64,000 nucleotides of DNA from Rummeliibacillus sp963792445 (GCA_963792445.1 CAWBWO010000017.1:434001-498000); one strand, 5' to 3'; shown: positions 7,164 through 17,139, counted from the first letter of the stretch. Numbers and translations are program-made. Notes: a model not told the origin generated them from the sequence alone.

Positions 7164-9848
7164 ATGAAAGAATGGATAACCAATATAAATCAAAAGATTG
7201 ATGAATTATCAAAAACAACTTGGATGAAATATTTCCGTATTACTTCAAGTGTAGTTTGGAATTTAATATTAATATTCATGATCTTAGTTGTAGCAGGTAC
7301 AGTTTTTATCGGGTCGATTGGTGCCGGTTATTTCGCTTCACTCGTTAAGGATGAGCCTTTACGTTCGAAAGCGGATATGCGTAGTGCGATTTTCGATTAT
7401 GATGAGACCAGTACACTCTATTTCGCTAGTAATAAGTATCTAGGTAAGATGCGTACAGATCTTGAACGACAAGAGACTACTTTGGATAAAGTATCACCAA
7501 ATGTCATCCATGCCGTTCTAGCTACAGAAGACGAATATTTTTATAAACACAAAGGGATCGTTCCAAAAGCAGTGATGCGCGGACTCTTGCAAGATGTTAG
7601 TAATTCAAATACTCAAACCGGGGGCTCTACCTTAACACAACAATTAATCAAGAACCAAATTTTAACGAACGAGGTTTCTTATGAACGTAAAGCAAAAGAA
7701 TTATTGCTTGCAATGCGTTTAGAACATTTTATGACCAAAGACGAAATTTTAGAGGCTTATCTAAACGTTATTCCTTATGGTCGAAATGCAACTGGTCGTA
7801 ATATTGCTGGTGTTGAGACTGCAGCTGAAGGTCTATTTAACAAAAAAGCAAAAGACTTAAACTTAGCACAGTCGGCGTATATTGCTGGGATTCCTCAATC
7901 TCCCTTTGCATATACCCCATTTACACAAAAAGGAACCTTAAAAGACAAAGACAGCCTAAACTTAGGTATAAATCGTATGAAAACAGTCTTATACCGAATG
8001 CATGAAACAGGATATATTACAGATCAGCAATATAAAAAAGCACTAAAGTATAATATTGTAAAAGATTTCCGTAAACCTGAAATTCGACCAGAAGAGAAAT
8101 ATCCATATGTAACCTATGAAATTGAGGATCGTGCAAAGACGATTATGGCCAGCATTTTGGCAAAAAAAGATGGTATTGATGTCGATCGTCTAGACAATGA
8201 ATCTAAGCTAAAAGAAAAGTATCGAATCTTAGCTGATCGTGAGTTACGTTCAAAAGGGTATAAAATTTACTCTACAATTGATAAGAAAATGTACGATTCA
8301 ATGCAAAAGGCAAAAGATAATTTCCCATATTATGGTCCAACATTTACGAAACAAGTAACAGATCCTGAAACAGGTAAAGTAAGTAATATCGATGCACCTG
8401 TTCAAGTTGGTAGTATAGTTATTGAAAATAAAACAGGTAAAATTTTAAGTTTTGTCGGTGGACGAGATCATAAATTAGAAGAGTTAAATCATGCAACACA
8501 AGCAAAACGTTCAAACGGTTCAACCATGAAACCATTACTTGTATACGCGCCAGCTATTCAATACGGTCTAATTGGTGCAGGAAGCCCTGTAGCAGACGTT
8601 AAATTTAGTATCGGCACTTGGTCACCTTCTAACTATTCAATAACAGATGAACGAGGCTTAATCTCAGCTCGTGAAGCATTAAAAGATTCTCAAAACTTGC
8701 CAGCTATCCGTCTGTATGCACAAATTATGAACCGTCGACCAGCAAATCTATTAGCGAAAAATGGATTCACAAGTTTAGATGCAGATGACTATACCAACTA
8801 TTCAACTGCAATTGGTGCTTTAAAATATGGTGTAACAGTTGAAGAGAATACGAATGCATTCGCAACGTTTGCAAATGGCGGTAAGTTTGTTGATGCTTAT
8901 ATGATCTCTAAAATTGTTGATAATAGTGGTAAGACAGTATATCAACATAAATCTAAAGCCAAAAGTGTTTATAGTAAACAAACAGCATATATTACAACCG
9001 ATATGCTTCGCGATGTATTAAAGCAAGGTACAGGTACAACAGCAAATAGTAATTTAAAATTCCGTGCCGATTTTGCAGCCAAAACTGGTACTTCTCAAGA
9101 ATACAAAGATGTTTGGGTAGTTGGATACAATCCAGATATATCGATGGGCGTTTGGATGGGATATGACCAACCTCAAACCTTGTATCAAGCAAATGGCATT
9201 TATGGTCAACCAAGTACACGGATCAATCTACTATGGGCTCGTTTAATGAATTCGATTTACGATACGAATCCTAAGCTTGCAACAGCAAATGGTAAAACCT
9301 TCAAACAACCATCTGGTGTAGTAAACTTAACATTCTGTGGTATTACAGGTCATGCCTATACAAATGCATGTGCTGGGAAAGCTCGTACAGATTTATTTAA
9401 TGCAAATGTTATGTTACCAGGACCTGAAACAGCATTCTCTGGTGGCGGTTTAACGGATGCATTCAAACAAAGTATATTAAGCCCATTTGGTGGAGATTAT
9501 TCAAAAATATATGGTGTGAAAGTGAAAGAAAAAATCGAAAATCTAGATACAGAGAAGAAGAAAAAGACTAAGGATACGAATAACAATTCAAATAGCTCTG
9601 GTAATTCAAATACTAACGCTAATAATCCAAATTCTAATAAACCTAATTCTAGTAACCCTAATTCCGGTAAACCAAATAACGGTAAGCCTAATAATGTTAT
9701 CGGAAAGCCTAAGCCTAATAATGACAAACCTAAAGAGCATCCAACTAAACAAGATAATTCAGGTGACAATACTAATCCTAATAACTCAGGAAATGGTTCC
9801 ACTCAAACTGAAAATCCAGAAAACGGTACAGATCAAAATTCTCAATAA
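7164..9848 (+). CDS. Class A penicillin-binding protein (PBP1A type)
   Basis: Bifunctional peptidoglycan polymerase and crosslinker anchored in the membrane. Of 894 aa, residues about 28-55 form the single membrane anchor. A GT51 glycosyltransferase domain follows, with the catalytic ATEDEYFYKHKG motif near 122 and GGSTLTQQLIKN near 152. The transpeptidase domain has S453-T-M-K456, S509-Q-N and K640-T-G. The last ~100 residues are a disordered Asn/Pro/Ser/Lys-rich tail, typical of bacillar class A PBPs. The ATG at 7164 has no clear ribosome binding site, yet no better in-frame start exists and the encoded cytoplasmic segment looks normal. It is monocistronic, with a terminator after it. Confidence 0.95.
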   Translation: MKEWITNINQKIDELSKTTWMKYFRITSSVVWNLILIFMILVVAGTVFIGSIGAGYFASLVKDEPLRSKADMRSAIFDYDETSTLYFASNKYLGKMRTDLERQETTLDKVSPNVIHAVLATEDEYFYKHKGIVPKAVMRGLLQDVSNSNTQTGGSTLTQQLIKNQILTNEVSYERKAKELLLAMRLEHFMTKDEILEAYLNVIPYGRNATGRNIAGVETAAEGLFNKKAKDLNLAQSAYIAGIPQSPFAYTPFTQKGTLKDKDSLNLGINRMKTVLYRMHETGYITDQQYKKALKYNIVKDFRKPEIRPEEKYPYVTYEIEDRAKTIMASILAKKDGIDVDRLDNESKLKEKYRILADRELRSKGYKIYSTIDKKMYDSMQKAKDNFPYYGPTFTKQVTDPETGKVSNIDAPVQVGSIVIENKTGKILSFVGGRDHKLEELNHATQAKRSNGSTMKPLLVYAPAIQYGLIGAGSPVADVKFSIGTWSPSNYSITDERGLISAREALKDSQNLPAIRLYAQIMNRRPANLLAKNGFTSLDADDYTNYSTAIGALKYGVTVEENTNAFATFANGGKFVDAYMISKIVDNSGKTVYQHKSKAKSVYSKQTAYITTDMLRDVLKQGTGTTANSNLKFRADFAAKTGTSQEYKDVWVVGYNPDISMGVWMGYDQPQTLYQANGIYGQPSTRINLLWARLMNSIYDTNPKLATANGKTFKQPSGVVNLTFCGITGHAYTNACAGKARTDLFNANVMLPGPETAFSGGGLTDAFKQSILSPFGGDYSKIYGVKVKEKIENLDTEKKKKTKDTNNNSNSSGNSNTNANNPNSNKPNSSNPNSGKPNNGKPNNVIGKPKPNNDKPKEHPTKQDNSGDNTNPNNSGNGSTQTENPENGTDQNSQ

Positions 9849-9920
9849 TGATAAAAGAATGAGATGTTTCATCAATGGGTTTAGTTGAATGTCTCAAAAG
9901 TTAAAAATAACAGTAATAAA

Positions 9921-9960
9921 AACACATGCTAATTCTTTTCGAATTAGCATGTGTTTTTTG
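9921..9960 (+). terminator. Terminator of the PBP gene
   Basis: AACACATGCTAATTC pairs with GAATTAGCATGTGTT around a TTTTC loop, followed by six T. Confidence 0.9.
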
Positions 9961-10153
9961 TTTCAATATCTTATTATTCTTCTAACAGCGACTACATTAA
10001 TACAAAAAGGGGCAACATTCCATATTTACAGAATCTTATCGTTCGTTATTACGTATGATTAATTATGTACGCAATGTCACATCACCAACATTTTATTATG
10101 AGTGGGCCCATTATTTCTTTGTAAATATTATAAGAAAATTGGAGGGGATTTTT

Positions 10154-11122
10154 ACGAAAGCTATAGTGTGTAACAAATATGGTCCACCTGATGTACTTGA
10201 ATTAAAAGAGGTAAAAAAGCCTTTACCTACTGAGAATCAGGTATTGGTAAAAGTTCATTCAACATCCTTGAACTTTGGTAACTTGGTTCTTTTGAAAGGC
10301 AAACCTTACTTAGCCCGCCTTGCTTTTGGATTAATGAGACCAAAATACACCATACCAGGAGGTGACATAGCTGGTACAGTAGAAGCTGTTGGTAAGAATG
10401 TTAAGCTGTTTCAAGTAGGTGATGAAGTATTTGGAGACCTCTCCTGCTGTGGCTGGGGTGGTTTTGCTGAATATGTAACTGTCCCCGAATATGCTTTAGC
10501 CTTAAAACCAACTAATATCTCCTTCGAAGAAGCTGCTGCAACACCTATGGCAAGTGTAACTGCCCTACAAGGATTACGTGATAAAGGTAAGATTAAATCA
10601 GGACAGAAGGTATTAATTTATGGGGCATCTGGTGGCGTTGGTACTTTCGCGGTACAAATAGCCAAATCATTCGGAGCTGAAGTAACAGGTGTATGTAGCA
10701 CAAGAAATATTAAAATATTGGATTCTATAGGAGCAGACCATATCATTGATTATACAAAAGAAGATTTCACCCAAAATAAGGAGTGTTATGATTTGATTCT
10801 TGGTGTGAACGGTTCTAATTCCATTCCAACTTATAAACGTGTACTAAAACCAAATGGGAATTTTGTTTACGTAGGAGGATCCGAATCTCAATTCTATCAA
10901 GCATTAGTTCTTGGACCTTTTATTTCGATGACAGGAAGCAAGAAAATTAGTAACCTGTTACAAAGAGCAAACCAACAAGACTTAAATTATATAAAAGAAT
11001 TACTTGAAACTGGCAAAATAAAGCCAATAATTGATAAACGCTATAAGCTAAGTGAAGTAACTGAAGCATTCAAATATTTTCAAGAAGGTCATTCTCAAGG
11101 AAAAGTGGTTGTTACCGTATAA
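10154..11122 (+). CDS. Zinc-independent MDR-family quinone oxidoreductase / NAD(P)-dependent alcohol dehydrogenase
   Basis: A 322-aa medium-chain dehydrogenase/reductase with an N-terminal GroES-like fold (KAIVCNKYGPPDVLELKEV) and a Rossmann fold with the nucleotide motif YGASGGVGTFAVQIAK. It lacks the structural-zinc cysteine cluster, as in quinone oxidoreductases. The conserved first residues MKAIV are encoded here as ACG AAA GCT ATA GTG. A textbook ribosome binding site GGAGGGG (10141-10147) sits 6 nt before that ACG (10154). Translation from ATG 10055 would add a 33-residue extension unlike the family. So this is either a rare ACG start or a point mutation that cripples initiation. TTG 10139 overlaps the ribosome binding site and is unlikely. 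Confidence 0.8.
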   Translation, partial: TKAIVCNKYGPPDVLELKEVKKPLPTENQVLVKVHSTSLNFGNLVLLKGKPYLARLAFGLMRPKYTIPGGDIAGTVEAVGKNVKLFQVGDEVFGDLSCCGWGGFAEYVTVPEYALALKPTNISFEEAAATPMASVTALQGLRDKGKIKSGQKVLIYGASGGVGTFAVQIAKSFGAEVTGVCSTRNIKILDSIGADHIIDYTKEDFTQNKECYDLILGVNGSNSIPTYKRVLKPNGNFVYVGGSESQFYQALVLGPFISMTGSKKISNLLQRANQQDLNYIKELLETGKIKPIIDKRYKLSEVTEAFKYFQEGHSQGKVVVTV

Positions 11123-11197
11123 TACCAAAAATTTACATTTTAATTATTTTCATAGATGCAAATAAATTTAATTAAACAATTTAAACGTATTATAAAA

Positions 11198-11241
11198 AGG
11201 CATCACCAAGTCTCCCCAAACTTAGTGATGCCTCTTTTTTG
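11198..11241. terminator. Bidirectional terminator between the MDR gene and acsA
   Basis: AGGCATCACCAAGT pairs with ACTTAGTGATGCCT. It is followed by T-run on plus and preceded by A-run (T-run on minus), so it can also stop acsA. Confidence 0.85.
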
Positions 11242-11337
11242 TTACTTAGAAATTATTCTCATGTCAATTTATTTATAAAATACCCCTTTATTTGAACGTG
11301 TGTATCCCCCAATACATAAAAGCTCAAATAAGTAATA

Positions 11338-13053
11338 CTAATCTTCCATAGTAGATAAATCCCCTGTTGGAAGTTCTAGTTCCCATGCTTTTAGTACGCG
11401 GCGCATGATTTTCCCGCTTCGTGTTTTTGGTAGTTTATCTCTAAATTCGATTTCACGTGGAGCTGCATGAGCCGCTAAACCTGTTTTGACAAATCGTTTA
11501 ATATCTTTTTCGATTTCAGCAGTTGGTTCAATGCCCTCTTTTAATGAAATAAAAGCCTTAATGATTTCACCTCGGACAGGATCTGGTTTGCCAATTACCC
11601 CTGCTTCAACGATTAAAGGATGTTCCAATAGTTTACTTTCCACTTCAAAAGGACCTACCCTCTCTCCAGAAGTCATGATGACATCATCAATTCGCCCTTG
11701 GAACCAAAAATAACCATCATCATCCATGTAAGCTGAATCACCAGATACATACCATTCTCCTGCCAAAAAGTAAGATTCATAGCGAGCAGGATTATTCCAA
11801 ATTTCTCGCATCATGGATGGCCATCCTTTTTTAAAAGCCAAGTTTCCCATTGTAAATGGTGGTAGCTCATTTCCCTGATTATCAACTATTGCAGCAGTTA
11901 TACCTGGGATTGGTTTACCCATTGAGCCTGGCTTAATCTCCATTGATGGATAGTTGCAAATCATTTGCGCACCTGTTTCTGTCATCCACCATGTATCATG
12001 AATTCGTTGATGAAGAACTTGATCTCCCCATTTAATCACTTCTGGATTAAGAGGCTCTCCAACAGATGCTACATGGCGCAAGGCTGATAAATCATAATCA
12101 TTTAGAATATCATCTCCAGCGCCCATAAGCATTCGAAATGCAGTAGGAGCACTATACCAAACGGTTACGCGATACTCTTGCAACGCTCTATACCAAGATT
12201 GCGGTGAAAAGCGGCCACCGATAACAACAACTGTAGTACCTGTTAGCCAAGGTCCAAATATCCCATATGCTGTACCAGTTACCCATCCAGGATCTGCTGT
12301 ACACCAGTAAACATCATCACTTCGTAAATCAAGCACCCATTTCGATGTTTGATAGTGTTGTAGCATCGCATTATGTACGTGCAACACACCTTTTGGCTTT
12401 CCTGTAGACCCTGACGTATAATGTAAAACCATCCCATCCTCACGATCTACAAATACGATATCGGTTTCTACTGAAGCCTGTTGCAAAAGTTTTTGGAAGT
12501 CTTTTAACTGTTCTGTTTCTTCGATTTCTTGTCCGATAAGAAATACAGTTTTAAGCTGAGGTAGACGCTCAATTGGCACCCTTTTAAATAATTCTTTTGT
12601 TGTAACAAGTGCACTTGCACCGCTATCACTTAATCGATCGAAGACAGCACCCTCCATGAAAGCTTCAAAAAGTGGGCCAACGATAATCCCCTTTTTCAAT
12701 CCACCAATAATAGAAAAATATAATTCTGGTGAACGTGGCATGAAAACGAATAGACGATCGCCCTTTTCTATGCCTGCTTGTTGAAATACATTAGCAGCTC
12801 TATTCGTCCATTCTTTCACCTCTTGAAATGTATAGGATTCTTTTCTTTCCCCATTCTCAAAGTGAAGAGCTACTTTGTTTTTAAGCTCAGATTCTGCATG
12901 CCGATCAACAGCTTCATAAGCCATATTGACTTGTCCAGTTTTAGACCAGCTGAAGGCTTGTTCTGTTTCCTTCCAATCAAAAGTTGAACTTATTTCGTCG
13001 TAGTCGTGTAGTTGATATTTTCCATCAGCAGCTAGTAATGGCTCAATTCTCAA
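11338..13053 (-). CDS. acsA: Acetyl-CoA synthetase
   Basis: Activates acetate to acetyl-CoA through acetyl-AMP; cytoplasmic. The 571-aa ANL-family enzyme has the AMP-binding P-loop YTSGSTGKPKG, the motif DTWWMTETG, and the C-terminal lysine motif LPKTRSGKIMRR. The lysine there is the residue acetylated by AcuA in B. subtilis. I chose TTG 13053 (MRIEPLLAADG) because GGGGG lies 8 nt upstream; TTG 13059 is too close to it. It is divergent from acuABC, exactly as in B. subtilis, where the operon controls AcsA activity by reversible acetylation. Confidence 0.96.
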   Translation of the reverse strand: MRIEPLLAADGKYQLHDYDEISSTFDWKETEQAFSWSKTGQVNMAYEAVDRHAESELKNKVALHFENGERKESYTFQEVKEWTNRAANVFQQAGIEKGDRLFVFMPRSPELYFSIIGGLKKGIIVGPLFEAFMEGAVFDRLSDSGASALVTTKELFKRVPIERLPQLKTVFLIGQEIEETEQLKDFQKLLQQASVETDIVFVDREDGMVLHYTSGSTGKPKGVLHVHNAMLQHYQTSKWVLDLRSDDVYWCTADPGWVTGTAYGIFGPWLTGTTVVVIGGRFSPQSWYRALQEYRVTVWYSAPTAFRMLMGAGDDILNDYDLSALRHVASVGEPLNPEVIKWGDQVLHQRIHDTWWMTETGAQMICNYPSMEIKPGSMGKPIPGITAAIVDNQGNELPPFTMGNLAFKKGWPSMMREIWNNPARYESYFLAGEWYVSGDSAYMDDDGYFWFQGRIDDVIMTSGERVGPFEVESKLLEHPLIVEAGVIGKPDPVRGEIIKAFISLKEGIEPTAEIEKDIKRFVKTGLAAHAAPREIEFRDKLPKTRSGKIMRRVLKAWELELPTGDLSTMED

Positions 13054-13200
13054 TATCAAAACCCCCTTGTTGAACTACCTCAACACTATTATATAACAGA
13101 TAGATTCTATTGTATAACATAAATTCAGATTATAGTTATTTTTTCATCAATTTAATCAGATTCATAAATTAGCTAGAAAATGTAGTCACTGAATAACTGT

Positions 13201-13386
13201 ATAAAGTGAAACTTCAATCAGTGGGGGTTTTCCGACGTACAGGATGTACTAGTGCCAACACCTGAGTGACAGCCATCCAGCAACCCCAACCAATCGGGCA
13301 TTTACGGGCAGTTATCTCAACCATTGCTTCTTCGAATTCTCTAAAGCTTTGAGGTGGGAGCCAAAAGCCAGTTAATGCGGGATAAG
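13201..13386 (+). repeat. Intergenic structured repeat, copy 2
   Basis: Starts ATAAAGTGAAACTTCAATCA and carries the hairpin GTAC-AGGAT-GTAC. The second hairpin is replaced by CACCTGAGTGACAGCCATCC. It ends GTTAATGCGGGATAA and lies in the divergent acsA/acuA gap. It contains the longer form's block CAATCGGGCATTTACGGGCAG. Confidence 0.85.
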
Positions 13387-13547
13387 CACTATTTTAATCT
13401 GACGTACACTGATTCCTACAATAGTGGAATTGACTTTGCTACCTTCAGAATGAATAAAAATACATACAATTTTCTCATTTAGACGGTTTATTTCTACTTT
13501 ACTCATGTATAATTAATTAACAAACAATTTATGAAGGAGGTGAATTT

Positions 13548-14180
13548 ATGGAACATCCGCGAACTTATTATTCAAAAGATTTAGAAACTTCACTAGGAAC
13601 CATTGTAGTGGAAGGACCGGTTACTACTGAAAACCTTGAAAAGCTTCAGTTTCATGATGGGTTAACTGCTTTTCGAATTCCGAAACAACAATTTGCAGCG
13701 ATTATTGAAATATCCAAATTACCAGAAGGAAGAATCGTTATTGCTCGATTAAATGAGACAATTATTGCGTATGCTACTTTCCTTTACCCAGATCCACTTG
13801 AACGTTGGTCGGAAGGAAAAATGGATAATTTAATAGAATTAGGTGCTATTGAAGTAGCACCCGAGTTTCGCTCATTTGGTATTGGCAAAAGCATTTTGCA
13901 AGTATCCATGTTGGATGACGCAATGGAAGACTATATTGTGATCACTACAGAATATTACTGGCATTGGGATTTAAAAAGAACGAATCTAAATGTATGGGAA
14001 TACCGCAAAATCATGGAGAAAATGATGCGAGCAGGGGGACTTGAAGTAGCCGCAACGGATGATCCTGAAATTTCCTCACACCCAGCGAACTGTTTAATGG
14101 TTAGAATCGGCAAACGAGTCGATCAAGCATCAATAGAAAAGTTTGACCAACTACGTTTTATGAATCGTTATATGTACTGA
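13548..14180 (+). CDS. acuA: Protein acetyltransferase acting on acetyl-CoA synthetase
   Basis: A 210-aa GNAT-fold acetyltransferase with the acetyl-CoA binding stretch EVAPEFRSFGIGKSIL. AcuA acetylates and inactivates AcsA in B. subtilis. The gene starts at ATG 13548 with GAAGGAGGTG upstream. It is the first gene of acuABC, 22 bp before acuB, and divergent from acsA. TATAAT at 13508-13513 could be its -10 element. Confidence 0.95.
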   Translation: MEHPRTYYSKDLETSLGTIVVEGPVTTENLEKLQFHDGLTAFRIPKQQFAAIIEISKLPEGRIVIARLNETIIAYATFLYPDPLERWSEGKMDNLIELGAIEVAPEFRSFGIGKSILQVSMLDDAMEDYIVITTEYYWHWDLKRTNLNVWEYRKIMEKMMRAGGLEVAATDDPEISSHPANCLMVRIGKRVDQASIEKFDQLRFMNRYMY

Positions 14181-14202
14181 TTTATTGTGAAGGAGTGAAA
14201 TC

Positions 14203-14853
14203 ATGTTAATCGAAGAAATCATGAAAACCCATGTTATTACATTAAAAACATCAGATACGATTAAAGATGCTGTCCATACTATGAAAGAAAAGAAAATTCG
14301 CCACTTACCTATAGTCGATAAAGAAAATAAACTAGTTGGACTTATAACAGAAAGAGATTTAAAAAACGCACTCCCTTCCTCTCTTTTAAAAGAATCGTAT
14401 GAACATGTATATGACCAAACATTAGATAAAATAATGATTACACAGCCCATTGTAGGCCATCCTCTAGATTTTATCGAAGAAATCGCAGCCATTTTTTATG
14501 AGCGTCATATAGGATGTTTGCCTATCGTTAGTACAGGACAGATTGTTGGGATCGTGACAAGAACCGATTTATTGTATACGTACGTTGAACTAACAGGTGC
14601 TACAAAACCAAGCTCTCAAATTGAAATCCGTGTAAATGATCGAATTGGTATATTGCATGATGTGTCAAAAGTTTTTGCAACGCATAAAGCAAGTATTCTA
14701 AGTGTCCTCGTTTACCCTGATTCAAAAGATGAAGAACATAAAATTCTATCAATCCGTGTGAAAATCATGAATCCTCTACCGATTATAGATCAGTTACGGA
14801 AGGAAGGATTTGATGTGCTATGGCCAAATATGCCCGGAATCAACAACCTTTAA
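14203..14853 (+). CDS. acuB: CBS-ACT domain regulator of the acetoin/acetate utilisation operon
   Basis: A 216-aa protein with two CBS domains (IMKTHVITLKTSDTIKDAV at the start; RHIGCLPIVSTGQIVGIVT near residue 102) followed by an ACT domain (IEIRVNDRIGILHDVSKVF). CBS pairs bind adenine nucleotides, so it may tie the acetylation switch to energy charge; its exact role is not known. Its last 34 bases overlap the start of acuC, implying translational coupling. Confidence 0.92.
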   Translation: MLIEEIMKTHVITLKTSDTIKDAVHTMKEKKIRHLPIVDKENKLVGLITERDLKNALPSSLLKESYEHVYDQTLDKIMITQPIVGHPLDFIEEIAAIFYERHIGCLPIVSTGQIVGIVTRTDLLYTYVELTGATKPSSQIEIRVNDRIGILHDVSKVFATHKASILSVLVYPDSKDEEHKILSIRVKIMNPLPIIDQLRKEGFDVLWPNMPGINNL

Positions 14854-16004
14854 AAAATGCGGTTTTTGTTTATTCAACGGATCAATTAGATTATAAATTT
14901 TCTGAAACTCACCCTTTCAATCAAAAACGCCTACAATTAACGGTAGACCTATTATCAAGCATTGGTGCTCTCGATAAAATGGATATTGTGAAACCAAGAA
15001 TTGCTACTGAAGAAGAATTACTTTTAGGCCATGATCTTCGTTACATAGAAGCTGTAAAACTTGCAGGTCACGGAAAACTTTCAACTAAACAAGGAGAACC
15101 TTTTGGGATTGGCACAGAAGATACTCCCATATTCCAAAATATGCATGAAGCAAGTGCAAAAATTGTAGGTGGTACACTGACAGCTTGTGATTATGTCATG
15201 TCCAATAAATCACAACATGCATTAAATCTAGGTGGTGGATTACATCACGGTTTTAAGGGTCGTGCATCCGGCTTTTGTATTTATAACGATAGTACTGTAG
15301 CGATTAAATATATGCAGAAAAAGTACAATGCTCGTGTTTTATATATCGATACAGATGCACACCATGGAGATGGTGTGCAGTGGAGCTTTTATGATGATCC
15401 TTCTGTTTGTACTGTATCGATTCACGAAACAGGGCGATATCTTTTCCCTGGTACTGGAGCCGTTACAGAAAGAGGTAATGGACAAGGTTATGGAACATCC
15501 TTTAATTTACCGATTGATGCTTTTACAGAAGATGAATCATTTCTAGATGTCTATAACACTGCTTTTCGCGAAATAACAGCTTACTTTAAACCAGATGTTA
15601 TACTATCTCAGAATGGGGCAGATGCACACTATTTTGATCCTTTAACACATCTATATGGAACGATGAATATTTACAAAGAAATTCCTAAACTCGCTCACGA
15701 GCTTGCGCATGAATTCTGTGATGGCAGATGGATTGCTGTAGGTGGTGGAGGGTATGATATATGGAGGGTGGTACCTCGTGCATGGTCGCTAATTTGGCTT
15801 GAGATGACGAATCAGAAAACGCCTGTCGGTAAACTTCCACAAAGCTTGCTTGATCAATGGCAAAAGGAATCTCCCGTACCGCTAATCCCAACATGGATGG
15901 ACCCTGAAAATCTTTATGAGCCAATTCCTCGAAAAGAAGAAATTACAGAAAAAAACCATCAAGTACTCGAAAAAGCTTTGTACCAAATTCGTCAAAACAC
16001 ATAG
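14820..16004 (+). CDS. acuC: NAD-independent protein deacetylase of acetyl-CoA synthetase
   Basis: A 394-aa class I/II histone-deacetylase-fold enzyme with zinc ligands and catalytic residues in DTDAHHGDGVQWSF and the downstream GGGGYDIWRVVPRAW. AcuC removes the acetyl group placed by AcuA and reactivates AcsA. It starts inside acuB (34-base overlap) with GGAAGGA about 11 nt upstream. It is the last gene of the operon, with a shared terminator facing ccpA. Confidence 0.95.
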   Translation: MAKYARNQQPLKNAVFVYSTDQLDYKFSETHPFNQKRLQLTVDLLSSIGALDKMDIVKPRIATEEELLLGHDLRYIEAVKLAGHGKLSTKQGEPFGIGTEDTPIFQNMHEASAKIVGGTLTACDYVMSNKSQHALNLGGGLHHGFKGRASGFCIYNDSTVAIKYMQKKYNARVLYIDTDAHHGDGVQWSFYDDPSVCTVSIHETGRYLFPGTGAVTERGNGQGYGTSFNLPIDAFTEDESFLDVYNTAFREITAYFKPDVILSQNGADAHYFDPLTHLYGTMNIYKEIPKLAHELAHEFCDGRWIAVGGGGYDIWRVVPRAWSLIWLEMTNQKTPVGKLPQSLLDQWQKESPVPLIPTWMDPENLYEPIPRKEEITEKNHQVLEKALYQIRQNT

Positions 16005-16014
16005 AGATTAATAG

Positions 16015-16064
16015 AAAAGGATCGTTTCGATACTCACTAATTGGAGTAGAAACGATCCTTTTTT
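16015..16064. terminator. Bidirectional terminator between acuC and ccpA
   Basis: AAAAGGATCGTTTC (to 16028) pairs with GAAACGATCC (16049-16058), followed by seven T; the A-run before it gives a T-run on minus for ccpA. Confidence 0.9.
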
Positions 16065-16066
16065 TG

Positions 16067-17068
16067 TTATTTGGTTGAGTTTCTGTCTTCGATACGATGT
16101 GGTAGGATAACATTTGCTTCATCCACTTGTTCTTCTTTGTTCATATATTTTGTAAGCAAACGCATGGATACTGCCCCGATATCATAAAGAGGAAGTACGA
16201 CACTTGTTAACTGTGGTCGAACCATCCGAGCTAATTTTGAATTTTCAAAACTAATCACTTCATAATCATCTGGAATTTTCTTATCTGCATCTACTGCACC
16301 ATGTATGATTCCAATCGCCAATTCATCGCTTCCAGCAAAGAATGCTGTAGGTGGGTTTTGTAAATTACTCAACGTGCCAAAATCCTCTAAACCACTATCA
16401 TATGAATCTTCAGAAGCAATGACTAAATTTTCATCTACTTCAATACCTGCTTCTGCTAATGCTTTTTTATAGCCTTCATATTTATAATTTTTGTTAATCG
16501 TTGACGTAAATGGTCCTGACACATAAGCAATACGCTTATGACCATTGTCGGTAAATCGTTTAACCGCTTCATAAGCAGCTTGTAGATAGTCAATATTAAC
16601 GGATGGTACTTGCTTCGATTCATCAATCGTTGCTGCTAAAACAATGGGTACAGGAGAATGGCTCATTTTTTGATTAAGTTCTTCACTTACTTGATCACTC
16701 ATCATGACAATACCATCAACTTGTTTACCATACATATTGTCTAGTAATTGTAATTCTTTTTCTTCCCGTTGATCAGAATTTGAAAGAATAATGTTATAAC
16801 GATACATTGTCGCAATATCTTCAATACCACGAGCTAATTCTGCATAAAAAACATTCGAAATATCAGGAATAATTACGCCGACAGTTGTCGTTTTTTTACT
16901 CGCTAAGCCACGAGCGACCGCATTTGGTCTGTACTCTAAGCGTGCAATCACATCGAGAACTTTTTTTCTAGTAGTTGGTTTTACGTTTGGATTTCCATTC
17001 ACAACGCGAGAAACCGTTGCCATCGAAACATTTGCTTCACGTGCAACATCATAAATTGTTACGGTCAC
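16067..17068 (-). CDS. ccpA: Catabolite control protein A (LacI family)
   Basis: Global carbon regulator; with HPr-Ser-P it binds cre sites. The LacI-type helix-turn-helix (TIYDVAREANVSMATVSRVV) comes first, then a periplasmic-binding-protein-like effector core (TTTVGVIIPDISNVFYAEL). I chose GTG 17068 (MTVTIYDV): AGGTG lies 6 nt upstream, the length becomes 333 aa (B. subtilis 334), and the N-terminus aligns with MSNVTIYDV. An upstream ATG would overlap the ribosome binding site. Candidate targets in this window are the cre sites at 53816 and 59286. Confidence 0.97.
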   Translation of the reverse strand: MTVTIYDVAREANVSMATVSRVVNGNPNVKPTTRKKVLDVIARLEYRPNAVARGLASKKTTTVGVIIPDISNVFYAELARGIEDIATMYRYNIILSNSDQREEKELQLLDNMYGKQVDGIVMMSDQVSEELNQKMSHSPVPIVLAATIDESKQVPSVNIDYLQAAYEAVKRFTDNGHKRIAYVSGPFTSTINKNYKYEGYKKALAEAGIEVDENLVIASEDSYDSGLEDFGTLSNLQNPPTAFFAGSDELAIGIIHGAVDADKKIPDDYEVISFENSKLARMVRPQLTSVVLPLYDIGAVSMRLLTKYMNKEEQVDEANVILPHRIEDRNSTK

Positions 17069-17139
17069 TTGTTGACACCTCATTTCATATCTTATTTCAA
17101 TGATACGATAAAATGTAAGCGATTTTCAAGAATATAAAA

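Noticed and set aside
9497..9802. Minus-strand frame opposite the PBP tail
   Set aside because: Leu/Gly-rich sequence that is the antisense of the Asn/Pro/Lys tail of the PBP; no start signal.
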